This document shows positions 1-7,940 of a DNA stretch of 64,000 bases, in pieces. Source of the stretch: Streptomyces caelestis (GTDB taxonomy: Bacteria > Actinomycetota > Actinomycetes > Streptomycetales > Streptomycetaceae); assembly GCF_014205255.1 (NCBI RefSeq), contig NZ_JACHNE010000001.1:7378001-7442000 (forward strand), written 5' to 3'. Both the position numbers and the translations under genes were made by a program. The notes beneath the pieces are model-generated. The model was not told where the DNA came from, did no database searches, and saw only the letters and a list, made by a program, of their open reading frames with translations. Position 1 is the first letter of the stretch, and every line of letters starts with the position of its first letter.

Positions 1-300
1 CCGTACGAGCCCGACGACGGACCCGGCCCCGGACCCGGCCCTGACCGTCGGTCCCCATCCGGCCCTGCGCCAGCTGCTGTTGGCCGATCCCGCGCTGCCG
101 CTGGCGGACCTCGGCTGCGGCAACGGCACTCAGATCCGTTTCCTCGCCGACCGCTTCCCGCGGGTCGTGGGCGTCGACCTGTCGGCCGCGGCCCTCGACC
201 ACGCCCGGCGGGCCGACCTGGCGGGCCAGGCGGCCCCGGCAGCTGGACGCAGCCGACAAGACCGAGGCGCGGGCCCTGCACGCCGAGCTGCCCTCCAGGT
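1..300 (+). pseudogene. Class I SAM methyltransferase remnant, frameshifted
   Basis: The open frame entering from the left edge encodes a recognisable class I methyltransferase motif I (LADLGCGNGTQIRFLA) followed by the acidic post-motif VVGVDLS. After about position 230 this frame turns into Arg/Ala-rich nonsense. From about 235 a different frame reads RQLDAADKTEARALHAEL, which looks like the continuation of the same fold, so a small indel has broken the gene. It then stops resembling a methyltransferase before the esterase that follows. The N-terminal part may lie left of the window. The call of a decayed gene is an inference from two frames that each look coding over adjacent stretches. 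Confidence 0.5.
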
Positions 301-407
301 GGCTGGTGGCGGAGCTGAGCGCGAGGCGGTCTGGTGGGCGCGTTTTTGTCGGTGTACGGTCACGATGCCCCGGTCCGTGCACCCGCCTCGTCCCCCGGAG
401 GACAGTC

Positions 408-1505
408 ATGCCGATGCCCTGGTTACGGATGCTGGTCGCGTCGACGGCGGCGCTGGTGCTGGCCGGCCCGTCCGCGGTCGCCACGGCCGCCGCGCCGGAC
501 AACGACGGGCCGGCGGCGAGCGTGCACACGGCCGGGCGGGTCAAGGACGCCGGAGACGTGCTCCAGTACAGCTGGCCCGGCGTCTACTTCGAGGGCCGGT
601 TCCGCGGCACCGGCGTCGGTGTCGTGCTCGACGACCCGGCCGCCGACTACGACGTCCAGGTCGACGGAGTTACCGTCGCGACCCTCGTCACGCCGGGCAA
701 AACCACCCACTGGGTCGACGGCCTGCGCGACGGCGTGCACACCGTCCGGCTCGTCAAGCGCAACGACACCCCCTGGAGCACCAGCTCGTTCGGCGGGTTC
801 GTCGCGGCGCCGGGCGGCGCGGTGCTCGGCAGACCGGCCGCGCGCAGCCGCCAGATCGAGTTCGTCGGCGACTCCCTCACGGCCGGCTACGGCAACCTCT
901 CGACCTCCCGCGACTGCACCGACGAGCAGCTCAAGCGCACCACCAACGCCGACGTGAGCTACGGCGCCCTCACCGCCCGGCGGCTGCGCGCCGACTACCA
1001 GATCAACGCCTATTCGGGCCTGGGCATGGTGCGCAACTACAACGGCGGGTCGCCGGAGGTGAACTACCGCACCTTCTACGACCGCGCGCTGCTGAACGTG
1101 CCCGGCGACGTCTGGCAGAACCCGGGGACCTGGCGGCCGCGGCTCGCCGTGGTCCATCTCGGCACCAACGACTTCTCGACGCCCGTCAACCCGGGCGAGC
1201 CGTGGACGGACGAGAGCCTCGCCGCCGCCTACCGGAGCGCCTACGGCGGCTTCCTCCAGAAGCTGCGGACGCGGTACGGGCCCGGGACCACCCTCCTGGC
1301 CGTCGGCACCGGGCCGTTCGCCGGCCATGTGGAGCAGGTCGTCCAGGAACGCACCGTCACCGGCGACCGCCGCGTCCGCTACTGGCGCCTCGACGACACG
1401 GGCCTGGACCACACGGGCTGCCACTGGCACTACTCGGCCCGCGACAACCGGCTGCTCGCCGACCGGCTCACCGCGTTCATCAGCGACCTGCCGATACGGT
1501 GGTGA
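408..1505 (+). CDS. Secreted SGNH/GDSL-type esterase (CE2-like)
   Basis: 365 residues. The ATG at 408 follows a good ribosome site (cggaggac) and begins a signal peptide (basic start, hydrophobic core, AxA site near residue 28). Residues about 40-135 look like the beta-sandwich N-domain of carbohydrate esterase family 2. The SGNH catalytic domain follows, with nucleophile motif GDSLTAGYG (Ser156), the block GTND (Asn254) and a C-terminal GCHWHYS motif (His341). In CE2-type enzymes the Asp usually sits two residues before that His; here the position is His339, with Asp334 nearby. Likely role: removal of acetyl groups from extracellular polysaccharide. Codon 6 is TTA (423-425), a rare leucine codon that in Streptomyces makes translation depend on the bldA tRNA. 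It stands 76 nt upstream of the peptidase operon and may be transcribed separately. Confidence 0.85.
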   Translation: MPMPWLRMLVASTAALVLAGPSAVATAAAPDNDGPAASVHTAGRVKDAGDVLQYSWPGVYFEGRFRGTGVGVVLDDPAADYDVQVDGVTVATLVTPGKTTHWVDGLRDGVHTVRLVKRNDTPWSTSSFGGFVAAPGGAVLGRPAARSRQIEFVGDSLTAGYGNLSTSRDCTDEQLKRTTNADVSYGALTARRLRADYQINAYSGLGMVRNYNGGSPEVNYRTFYDRALLNVPGDVWQNPGTWRPRLAVVHLGTNDFSTPVNPGEPWTDESLAAAYRSAYGGFLQKLRTRYGPGTTLLAVGTGPFAGHVEQVVQERTVTGDRRVRYWRLDDTGLDHTGCHWHYSARDNRLLADRLTAFISDLPIRW

Positions 1506-1581
1506 CTTGTCGTAGCCCGTTCCGCCCGCAGCGCGTAACGTGACGAACCATGAAGATCTCCATCCGGGGGGACGGCTCGTC

Positions 1582-2415
1582 ATGAGAATCCTCATCAGCG
1601 CCGACATGGAGGGCGCCACCGGCGTCACCTGGCCCGGCGACGTGCTGCCGGGCGCCTCGCAGTGGGAACGCTGCCGCGCGCTGTTCACCTCGGACGTCAA
1701 CGCCGCCGTGCTCGGCTTCCACGACGGCGGCGCCGACGAGGTGATCGTCAACGAGGCGCACTGGACCATGCGCAATCTGCTGCTGGAGCAGCTGGACGAA
1801 CGGGCCCAGCTGCTCACCGGGCGGCACAAGGAGCTGTCCATGGTGGAGGGCGTGCAGCACGGCGACGTGGACGGCATCGCGTTCGTCGGCTACCACGCGG
1901 GCGCCGGCATGGAGGGCGTCCTCGCGCACACCTACCTCGCGAACCAGATCACGGGCGTGTGGCTGAACGACGTACCGGCGAGCGAGGGGCTGCTCAACGC
2001 GCAGGTCGCCGCCGAGTTCGGGGTGCCGGTCGTGCTGGTCACCGGGGACGACGTCACCTGCGAGGACGCACTCGGGTACGCGCCTGAGGCGCTGAAGGTC
2101 GCGGTGAAGGACCACGTCTCCCGGTACGCGGCCGTGTGCCGTACGCCCGCCAGGACCGCGGCCGACATCCGGGCGGCGGCCAAGGAGGCGGCGTCGCTGG
2201 CGGTGCGTCACGACCCCGTGCGCGGCGGCCCGTTCACCGTCGCCGTGGAGTTCGACGCCGAGCACCTGGCCATGGCCGCCACCGTCGTGCCGGGTGTGGA
2301 GCGGATCGGGGCGCGGAAGGTGGCCTGCACGAGCGGGACCATGTACGAGGGCATCCGCGCCTTCAAGGCGGTCACCACGATCGTCTCGGCCGCGGTGGAG
2401 GAGCAGTATGGCTGA
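1582..2415 (+). CDS. M55 D-aminopeptidase, DppA-like
   Basis: 277 residues, about the size of Bacillus subtilis DppA. The N-terminus carries the M55 zinc ligands in SADMEG (Asp8, Glu10). Later come NEAHWT, GYHAG and AHTYL, which match the family's remaining metal and catalytic histidines. Known members cleave peptides with an N-terminal D-amino acid, such as D-Ala-D-Ala. The ATG at 1582 is chosen because the protein begins directly with the beta strand that carries the zinc ligands; an upstream in-frame GTG at 1540 would only add an unlikely leader. It overlaps the next gene by 8 nt and is the first gene of a four-peptidase operon, which fits breakdown of cell-wall-derived or D-residue-containing peptides. 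Cytoplasmic; no signal peptide. Confidence 0.9.
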   Translation: MRILISADMEGATGVTWPGDVLPGASQWERCRALFTSDVNAAVLGFHDGGADEVIVNEAHWTMRNLLLEQLDERAQLLTGRHKELSMVEGVQHGDVDGIAFVGYHAGAGMEGVLAHTYLANQITGVWLNDVPASEGLLNAQVAAEFGVPVVLVTGDDVTCEDALGYAPEALKVAVKDHVSRYAAVCRTPARTAADIRAAAKEAASLAVRHDPVRGGPFTVAVEFDAEHLAMAATVVPGVERIGARKVACTSGTMYEGIRAFKAVTTIVSAAVEEQYG

Positions 2416-3721
2416 GCAGGCGGACGGGCAGGCGCTGGAGGAGGTCGTGACGTTCACGTCCGACCTGATCCGGATCGACACCACCAACCGGGGCGGAGGC
2501 GACTGCCAGGAGCGGCCCGCCGCCGAGTACGCTGCCGCGCGGCTCGCCGAAGCCGGCATCGAGCCGACGCTCCTGGAGCGCACCAAGGGCCGCACCAACG
2601 TCGTCGCCCGCATCGAGGGCACCGACCCCTCGGCCGACGCGCTGCTGCTCCACGGCCATCTGGACGTCGTACCCGCCGCGGCCGCCGACTGGAGCGTGCA
2701 CCCGTTCTCCGGGGAGATCCGCGACGGGGTCGTCTGGGGGCGCGGCGCCGTCGACATGAAGAACATGGACGCGATGATCCTGGCCGTGGTGCGTGCCTGG
2801 GCGCGCCAGGGCGTCCGCCCCCGGCGGGACATCGTCATCGCGTTCACCGCGGACGAGGAGGCCAGCGCCGAGGACGGCTCCGGGTTCCTCGCCGACGAAC
2901 ACGCCGGGCTGTTCGAGGGGTGCACCGAAGGCGTCAGCGAGTCGGGCGCCTTCACCTTCCACGACGGCGCCGGACGGCAGATCTACCCCCTCTCGGCCGG
3001 TGAGCGGGGCACCGCCTGGCTGAAGCTCACCGCGCGCGGACGCGCCGGGCACGGCTCCAAGGTGAACAAGGACAACGCCGTCACCCGACTCGCGGCCGCG
3101 ATCACCCGGATCGGCGAGCACGAGTGGCCGCCGCGGCTGACCCCGACCGTGCGCGCCGCGCTCACCGAACTCGCCACCCTGTACGGCATCGAGCCCGACC
3201 TGACCGAGGTGGACAGGCTGCTCGACAAGCTCGGACCGGCCGCCCAACTGGTCGAGTCGACCGTCCGCAACAGCGCCAACCCGACCATGCTGGACGCCGG
3301 TTACAAGATCAACGTGATTCCCGGTGAGGCCGTGGCGCACGTGGACGGGCGGTATCTGCCCGGCGGGGAGGACGAGTTCCGCGACACCCTCGACCGGCTC
3401 ACCGGGCCGGACGTGGAGTGGGAGTTCCACCACCGCGAGGTGGCCCTCCAGGCGCCGGTGGACTCGGCGACGTTCGCCCGGATGCGGGCCGCCGTCGAGG
3501 AGTTCGCCCCGGAGGGGCACGTGGTGCCGTACTGCATGTCCGGCGGCACGGACGCCAAGCAGTTCTCCCGCCTCGGCATCACCGGCTACGGCTTCACACC
3601 GCTGAAGCTGCCGGAGGGCTACGACTACAACGCCATGTTCCACGGGGTCGACGAGCGGGTCCCCGTCGAGGCGCTGCACTTCGGTGTCCGCGTGCTCGAC
3701 CGGTTCCTGCGGACGGCCTAG
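2408..3721 (+). CDS. M20 family metallopeptidase (ArgE/DapE/CPG2 type)
   Basis: 437 residues from the ATG at 2408, inside the end of the M55 gene. The M20 di-zinc signature is clear: LLLHGHLDVVP (first His and Asp), GRGAVDMKNM (bridging Asp), TADEEA (catalytic and metal Glu pair), and a C-terminal FHGVDERVP with the last His ligand. The dimerisation or lid domain starts near GHGSK. The family hydrolyses dipeptides, N-acyl amino acids or similar amides, and the exact substrate cannot be read from sequence. Its place between a D-aminopeptidase and an S9 peptidase suggests it finishes off short peptides in the cytoplasm. A 16-nt gap separates it from the next gene. Confidence 0.9.
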   Translation: MAEQADGQALEEVVTFTSDLIRIDTTNRGGGDCQERPAAEYAAARLAEAGIEPTLLERTKGRTNVVARIEGTDPSADALLLHGHLDVVPAAAADWSVHPFSGEIRDGVVWGRGAVDMKNMDAMILAVVRAWARQGVRPRRDIVIAFTADEEASAEDGSGFLADEHAGLFEGCTEGVSESGAFTFHDGAGRQIYPLSAGERGTAWLKLTARGRAGHGSKVNKDNAVTRLAAAITRIGEHEWPPRLTPTVRAALTELATLYGIEPDLTEVDRLLDKLGPAAQLVESTVRNSANPTMLDAGYKINVIPGEAVAHVDGRYLPGGEDEFRDTLDRLTGPDVEWEFHHREVALQAPVDSATFARMRAAVEEFAPEGHVVPYCMSGGTDAKQFSRLGITGYGFTPLKLPEGYDYNAMFHGVDERVPVEALHFGVRVLDRFLRTA

Positions 3722-3737
3722 GCGAGCGGGGGAGACG

Positions 3738-5768
3738 GTGCGGACACTGGCGTACGGGGCCTGGCCCTCGCCCATCGACGCGGCGATGGCCGCCGCGCAC
3801 GACGGGCACCCGGAGTACGTCGGGTTCGTCGGCGACGAGGTGTGGTGGACCGAACCGCGGCCCGCCGAGGGCGGAAGGCGCACCCTGGTGCGGCGGCACG
3901 CCGACGGCCGGGAGGAGTCGCTGCTGCCCGCGCCGTGGAACGTGCGCAGCCGGGTCATCGAGTACGGCGGACACCCGTGGGCGGCCCTCGCGCAGGAGGA
4001 CGGCCGCCCGCTGGTGGTCTTCGTGAACTTCGCCGACCAGCGGCTGTACCGGTACGAGCCGGGCGGCGAGCCGCGTCCGCTCACGCCCGTGTCCGACGTG
4101 GGCGCGGGCCTGCGCTGGGCGGAGCCGCAACTGCGGCCCGAGCGGGGCGAGGTGTGGTGTGTGCTGGAGGAGTTCACCGGCGCCGGGCCCACCGATGTGC
4201 GCCGTGTCCTGGCCGCCGTACCGCTGGACGGCTCCGCCGCCCGGGGCCGGGACGCCGTGCGCGAACTCACCGACGACCGGCACCGGTTCGTGACCGGGCC
4301 ACGGCTGTCGCCCGACGGGCGGCGGGCGGTCTGGCTCGCCTGGGACCATCCCCGCATGCCGTGGGACGGCACCGAACTGCTCCTCGCCGACGTCGGCCCC
4401 GACGGCACCCTGCACGGCCCCCGGACCGTCGCCGGCGGGCCCGGTGAGTCCATCGCCCAGGCCGACTGGACCCACGACGGCCGCCTGCTGTACGCGAGCG
4501 ACCGCAGCGGCTGGTGGAACCTCTACCTCGACGGGGAGCCCCTGTGCCCGCGCGAGGAGGAGTTCGGCGGGGCGCTGTGGAAACTGGGCATGCGATGGTT
4601 CGCGCCGCTCGACAGCGGCCTGATCGCCGTCGTGCACGGCCGGGGCGCCACCGCCCTCGGCATCCTGGACCCCGAGACCGGTGAGGTCGTCGACGCGGCC
4701 GGGCCCTGGACCGAGTTCGACGCCACCCTCGCCGCGCACGGCGAGCGCAGCGAGATGGGGGTTCCCCCGCCCGGAGGGTGGGGGAGGGTCGTCGCCGTCG
4801 GGGCCAGCCCGCGCAGCGCCTACGAGGTCGTCGAGCTGGACGCCCTCCCCCACGCTCGAACGAACTCGCGCGGGGGCACCCCCATCGGCCACGCCCGCGT
4901 CATCGGCGCCGAGCACGACGACGCCGTGGACCCCGCCTACTACCCCGAGCCGCAGATCCGCACCTTCACCGGCCCGGACGGCCGCGACATCCACGCACAC
5001 ATCTACCCGCCGCACCACCCCGGCTGTGTCGCCCCCGCCGACGAGCTGCCGCCGTACGTCGTCTGGGCGCACGGCGGACCCACCGGACGCGCTCCGCTCG
5101 TGCTCGACCTGGAGATCGCCTACTTCACCTCGCGCGGCATCGGCGTCGCCGAGGTCGACTACGGCGGCTCCACCGGCTACGGCCGCGCGTACCGCGAGCG
5201 GCTGCGCGAGCAGTGGGGCGTGGTGGACGTCGAGGACTGCGCCGCCGTCGCCCTGGCCCTCGCCGACGAGGGCACCGCCGACCGCGACCGGCTCGCCGTA
5301 CGGGGCGGCAGCGCGGGCGGCTGGACCGCGGCCGCCTCGCTCACCACGACCGACGTCTTCGCCTGCGGCACGATCAAGTACCCCATCCTGGACCTCACCG
5401 GCTGGGGCACGGGGGAGACCCACGACTTCGAGTCGCACTACCTGGAGAGCCTGATCGGGCCGCTCTCCGATGTGCCCGCGCGCTACACGGAGCGCTCGCC
5501 CGCCACCCACGCCGACCGCCTGGCCGTGCCGTTCCTGCTGCTGCAGGGCCTGGACGACGTGATCTGCCCGCCCGTCCAGTGCGAGCGGTTCCTGGCCCGG
5601 CTCGGGGACCGGCCGGTGCCGCACGCCTACCTCGCCTTCGAGGGGGAGGGGCACGGATTCCGGCGAGCGGAGACCATGGTGCGTGCCCTGGAGGCCGAAC
5701 TGTCCCTGTATGCCCAGGTGTTCGGGCTGAATCCACCCGGCATCCCGACCCTGGAGCTCGCCAGGTGA
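3738..5768 (+). CDS. S9 prolyl-oligopeptidase family peptidase
   Basis: 676 residues from a GTG at 3738 with gcggggga as ribosome site. The N-terminal two thirds is a beta-propeller with repeated W/Y-containing blades (for example SPDGRRAVWLAWDHP). The C-terminal alpha/beta hydrolase has Ser525 in GGSAGGW, Asp607 in LDDVICPP and His639 in GEGHGF. Known relatives are acylaminoacyl- or dipeptidyl-peptidases acting on oligopeptides. Oddity: around residues 340-351 and 369-383 the reading frame runs through two short GC-rich inverted-repeat elements, giving the atypical peptides MGVPPPGGWGR and NSRGGTPIGHA. These probably form a propeller loop insertion. The gene overlaps the following LD-carboxypeptidase by 4 nt. 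Confidence 0.9.
   Translation: MRTLAYGAWPSPIDAAMAAAHDGHPEYVGFVGDEVWWTEPRPAEGGRRTLVRRHADGREESLLPAPWNVRSRVIEYGGHPWAALAQEDGRPLVVFVNFADQRLYRYEPGGEPRPLTPVSDVGAGLRWAEPQLRPERGEVWCVLEEFTGAGPTDVRRVLAAVPLDGSAARGRDAVRELTDDRHRFVTGPRLSPDGRRAVWLAWDHPRMPWDGTELLLADVGPDGTLHGPRTVAGGPGESIAQADWTHDGRLLYASDRSGWWNLYLDGEPLCPREEEFGGALWKLGMRWFAPLDSGLIAVVHGRGATALGILDPETGEVVDAAGPWTEFDATLAAHGERSEMGVPPPGGWGRVVAVGASPRSAYEVVELDALPHARTNSRGGTPIGHARVIGAEHDDAVDPAYYPEPQIRTFTGPDGRDIHAHIYPPHHPGCVAPADELPPYVVWAHGGPTGRAPLVLDLEIAYFTSRGIGVAEVDYGGSTGYGRAYRERLREQWGVVDVEDCAAVALALADEGTADRDRLAVRGGSAGGWTAAASLTTTDVFACGTIKYPILDLTGWGTGETHDFESHYLESLIGPLSDVPARYTERSPATHADRLAVPFLLLQGLDDVICPPVQCERFLARLGDRPVPHAYLAFEGEGHGFRRAETMVRALEAELSLYAQVFGLNPPGIPTLELAR
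4754..4789. repeat. Short Streptomyces inverted-repeat element inside S9 gene, copy 1
   Basis: The stretch begins gatgggggttcccccg and ends gtgggggagggt. It matches, with its middle shortened, the reverse complement of the element at 23831-23879. It lies wholly inside the S9 peptidase frame and keeps the frame open. Confidence 0.6.
4843..4886. repeat. Short Streptomyces inverted-repeat element inside S9 gene, copy 2
   Basis: Begins ccctcccccacgctcgaa and ends gggggcacccccatcg. It aligns end to end with the intergenic element at 23831-23879, in the same orientation as that copy and opposite to copy 1. Both ends and the CTCGA-rich centre are shared. It is translated in frame within the S9 peptidase. 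Confidence 0.65.
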
Positions 5769-6697
5769 GACAACTGCCGCGACCGCCCCGACTCGCCCCC
5801 GGCGCCCGTGTGGCCGTCGTCGCGCCCAGCGGGCCCGTGCCCGAGGAGCGGCTGCAGGCCGGGCTCGACGTTCTGCGCGGCTGGGACCTCGATCCCGTGG
5901 TGGCGCCCCATGTGCTCGACCGACACCGGGAGTTGGACTACCTGGCCGGCACGGACGCCCAGCGGGCCGCCGACCTCCAGAACGCGTGGTGCGACCCGGC
6001 CGTCGCCGCCGTGCTGTGCGCCCGGGGCGGGTACGGGGCGCAGCGCATGGCCGACCTGCTCGACTGGGAGGCGATGCGGGCGGCGGGCCCCAAGGTGTTC
6101 GCCGGGTTCAGCGACATCACCGTCCTGCACCAGGCGTTCGCCACCCGCCTGGGACTGGCCACCCTGTACGGCCCGGCGGCGGCTGGTGTCGACTTCGTCA
6201 AGAACGCCCGGGCGCAGGAACATCTGCGGGCGACCCTCTTCGACCCCGAGTCCGTGCGCACCGTCACCGCCGTGCCCCCGGGCGGCACCGTGCTGGTGCC
6301 CGGACGGGCCCGGGGCGTCACGCTGGGCGGCTGCCTCAGCCTGCTCGCGAGCGACCTCGGCACCCCGCACGCCCTCGCCGGTGCCCGGGGCGGGCTGCTG
6401 CTGATCGAGGACGTGGGCGAGAGCCCGTACCGCATCGACCGGTACCTGACCCAACTCCTGCGCACCGGCTGGCTGGACGGGGTCGCCGGGATCGTGCTCG
6501 GGTCCTGGGCGGGGTGCGGCCCGTACCAGGAGCTGCGCGCGGTGTTCGCCGACCGGCTGGGCGGCCTCGGCGTCCCGGTCGTGGAGGAGTTCGGGTTCGG
6601 GCACTGCGAGGGCGCGCTGACGATGCCCCTCGGGGCCACGGCCGAACTGGACGCCGCCACGGGCACGTTGACGTTCGACGCGCCGGCCCTGAGCTGA
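5765..6697 (+). CDS. S66 LD-carboxypeptidase (LdcA/YkfA-like)
   Basis: 310 residues, the normal size for the family. The GTG start at 5765 overlaps the S9 stop codon as GTGA. The S66 triad is readable: Ser116 in GFSDIT, Glu215 in LIEDVGE and His280 in FGFGHCEG, with spacing close to the 115/217/285 of Pseudomonas LdcA. These enzymes cut the L,D bond between meso-diaminopimelate or lysine and D-Ala in murein tetrapeptides in the cytoplasm. With DppA-like M55 and two other peptidases in the same operon, a role in recycling or scavenging cell-wall peptides is the best reading. In B. subtilis, dppA and the S66 gene ykfA also share an operon. Confidence 0.9.
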   Translation: MRQLPRPPRLAPGARVAVVAPSGPVPEERLQAGLDVLRGWDLDPVVAPHVLDRHRELDYLAGTDAQRAADLQNAWCDPAVAAVLCARGGYGAQRMADLLDWEAMRAAGPKVFAGFSDITVLHQAFATRLGLATLYGPAAAGVDFVKNARAQEHLRATLFDPESVRTVTAVPPGGTVLVPGRARGVTLGGCLSLLASDLGTPHALAGARGGLLLIEDVGESPYRIDRYLTQLLRTGWLDGVAGIVLGSWAGCGPYQELRAVFADRLGGLGVPVVEEFGFGHCEGALTMPLGATAELDAATGTLTFDAPALS

Positions 6698-6743
6698 GCA
6701 CGCCGCCACTGAGATCCCGTCAAGGAACCGTCGTTACGGTGAT

Positions 6744-6771
6744 TGACCACTCCTGACACGTGTCATACGGG
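6744..6771 (+). promoter_or_regulatory. Candidate promoter with palindrome in the spacer
   Basis: A TTGACC hexamer (6744-6749) is followed after 17 nt by TACGGG. The spacer ends in the perfect 12-bp palindrome TGACACGTGTCA (6754-6765). The layout suits a repressor-controlled promoter reading rightward toward the acetyltransferase gene. No transcript evidence. Confidence 0.35.
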
Positions 6772-6843
6772 GACTACCGGCCTGTGCCTACTGGTCGGTA
6801 TCCGGGTGGCCCAGGTTGTCGTCGTCCCTCACCGTGGAGGTCC

Positions 6844-6930
6844 GTGCCCAGACTGCCGGTACGAGACCGGGCACCGGCTGCGGTTCGTGATCGCGGCGAG
6901 CGACGACGCGTACCGGTCGCCGGGTCCTGA
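6844..6930 (+). CDS. Possible 28-residue Arg-rich small ORF
   Basis: A GTG at 6844 sits 4 nt after a strong ggagg ribosome site and opens a 28-codon frame rich in Arg, Pro and Val that ends at TGA 6928-6930, 32 nt before the acetyltransferase. It lies downstream of the candidate promoter at 6744. It could be a leader peptide or a chance frame in GC-rich DNA. The ribosome site is the main support. Confidence 0.2.
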   Translation: MPRLPVRDRAPAAVRDRGERRRVPVAGS

Positions 6931-6962
6931 GGAGACACAGCCGGCGCGGTTACTGTGGCGGG

Positions 6963-7526
6963 GTGCCGCACAACGCATCCCGCTACCTCGCCGAAGGCCC
7001 CCGGGTGGGCATACGCCACTTCACCTACCAGGACGGTGCCGAGTTCACCGCTCGCGCCCGGGAGAGCAAGGACCTGCACCAGCCGTGGCTCTTCCCGCCC
7101 GACAGCGCATCGGCGTACACCGCGTACGCGGCCCGGCTGATCGAGGACCCCTCCAAGGCCGGCTTCCTGGTCTGCGAGAAGGGCGACGGGTCCATCGCCG
7201 GGTTCATCAACATCAACAACATCGTCGAGGGCGGCTTCCAGTCCGGGTCGCTGGGCTACGGCGCCTTCGCGCACGCCGTCGGGCGCGGGCTGATGCGCGA
7301 AGGGCTGGACCTCGTCGTGCGGTACGCGTTCGGCCCCATGCGGCTGCACCGGCTGGAGATCAACGTCCAGCCCACGAACGCCGCGTCGACCGCCCTGGCC
7401 CGCGGCTGCGGATTCCGCCTGGAGGGCTTCTCGCCGAAGATGCTCTTCGTCGACGGCGCCTGGCGCGACCACGAGCGCTGGGCGATCACCGTCGAGATGA
7501 TCGGGGAGCCGGGGCGGCGGCGCTGA
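6963..7526 (+). CDS. GNAT acetyltransferase, RimJ/RimL type
   Basis: 187 residues from a GTG at 6963. The fold is the N-acetyltransferase family that modifies ribosomal protein N-termini or small amines: strand VGIRHFTYQDG at the start, AGFININNIVEGGFQSGSLGYGAF in the core, the acetyl-CoA loop GRGLMREGL, and the C-terminal LEINVQPTNAASTALARGCGF typical of RimJ/RimL. There is no clear ribosome site. A TACTGT hexamer lies just 6 nt upstream of the start, so the transcript may be leaderless. It is not obviously coupled to the peptidase operon, from which 265 bp separate it. Substrate unknown. Confidence 0.85.
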   Translation: MPHNASRYLAEGPRVGIRHFTYQDGAEFTARARESKDLHQPWLFPPDSASAYTAYAARLIEDPSKAGFLVCEKGDGSIAGFININNIVEGGFQSGSLGYGAFAHAVGRGLMREGLDLVVRYAFGPMRLHRLEINVQPTNAASTALARGCGFRLEGFSPKMLFVDGAWRDHERWAITVEMIGEPGRRR

Positions 7527-7544
7527 GCCGGGCCCCGGCCGGGA

Positions 7545-7892
7545 TCACGCCTGGCGGTCCACGTACTCGTAGACCGACCCGTCCGGATGCAGGGCGATCA
7601 GGTTGCGGCCCGCCGGTGAGGCGATGGGGCCCGCGATGATGTGGGCGCCCACCTCGGTCAGCACCTTGTGGGTCTCCTCGACGTCCGTCACGGCGATCGT
7701 CGCGGCCACCTTGCGCAGCAGCTCCAGTTCGGCCGGCGGACCGCTCATCAGCAGGAAACAGCCGATCGCCGCCACCTGGACACCGCCTCGTTCGAAGCGC
7801 TGGGCTCTGCCGCCCGCCAGCCGCTCGTAGAAGGGGATCGCGGTCTCGAGGTCGTCGACGCAGACGCGCAGTGTGGCACCCAGAATCTCCAT
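7545..7892 (-). CDS. VOC (glyoxalase/bleomycin-resistance fold) protein
   Basis: 115 residues on the minus strand. It has one vicinal-oxygen-chelate module: LRVCVDDLETAIPFYERLAG at the start is the first beta-alpha motif and NLIALHPDGSVYEYVDR at the end is the last strand pair. Members bind a divalent metal or a hydrophobic ligand as dimers. Functions range from glyoxalase to antibiotic binding and cannot be set from sequence here. It converges on the acetyltransferase gene with an 18-nt gap and faces away from the holin-like gene. Confidence 0.8.
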   Translation of the reverse strand: MEILGATLRVCVDDLETAIPFYERLAGGRAQRFERGGVQVAAIGCFLLMSGPPAELELLRKVAATIAVTDVEETHKVLTEVGAHIIAGPIASPAGRNLIALHPDGSVYEYVDRQA

Positions 7893-7905
7893 GGCTACGA
7901 GCCTA

Positions 7906-7930
7906 GTTATGCGTCAGGGGCCGAGGGTAC
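7906..7930 (+). promoter_or_regulatory. Sigma-B-like promoter upstream of holin/SDR pair
   Basis: GTTAT (7906-7910), then 14 nt, then GGGTAC (7925-7930). It resembles the S. coelicolor sigma-B consensus GNNT-N14-16-GGGTAC/T, with the -35 T imperfect. The ATG at 7941 lies about 10 nt after the -10, so the message would be nearly leaderless. Confidence 0.45.
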
Positions 7931-7940
7931 CCGGCCGGGC

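Noticed and set aside
2372..4453. A 693-codon minus-strand open frame across the M20 and S9 genes
   Set aside because: Low-complexity product and complete overlap with two recognised enzymes on the other strand.
6743..7639. A 298-codon plus frame covering the acetyltransferase region
   Set aside because: Its second half is the out-of-frame shadow of the acetyltransferase, and the first half shows no family pattern.
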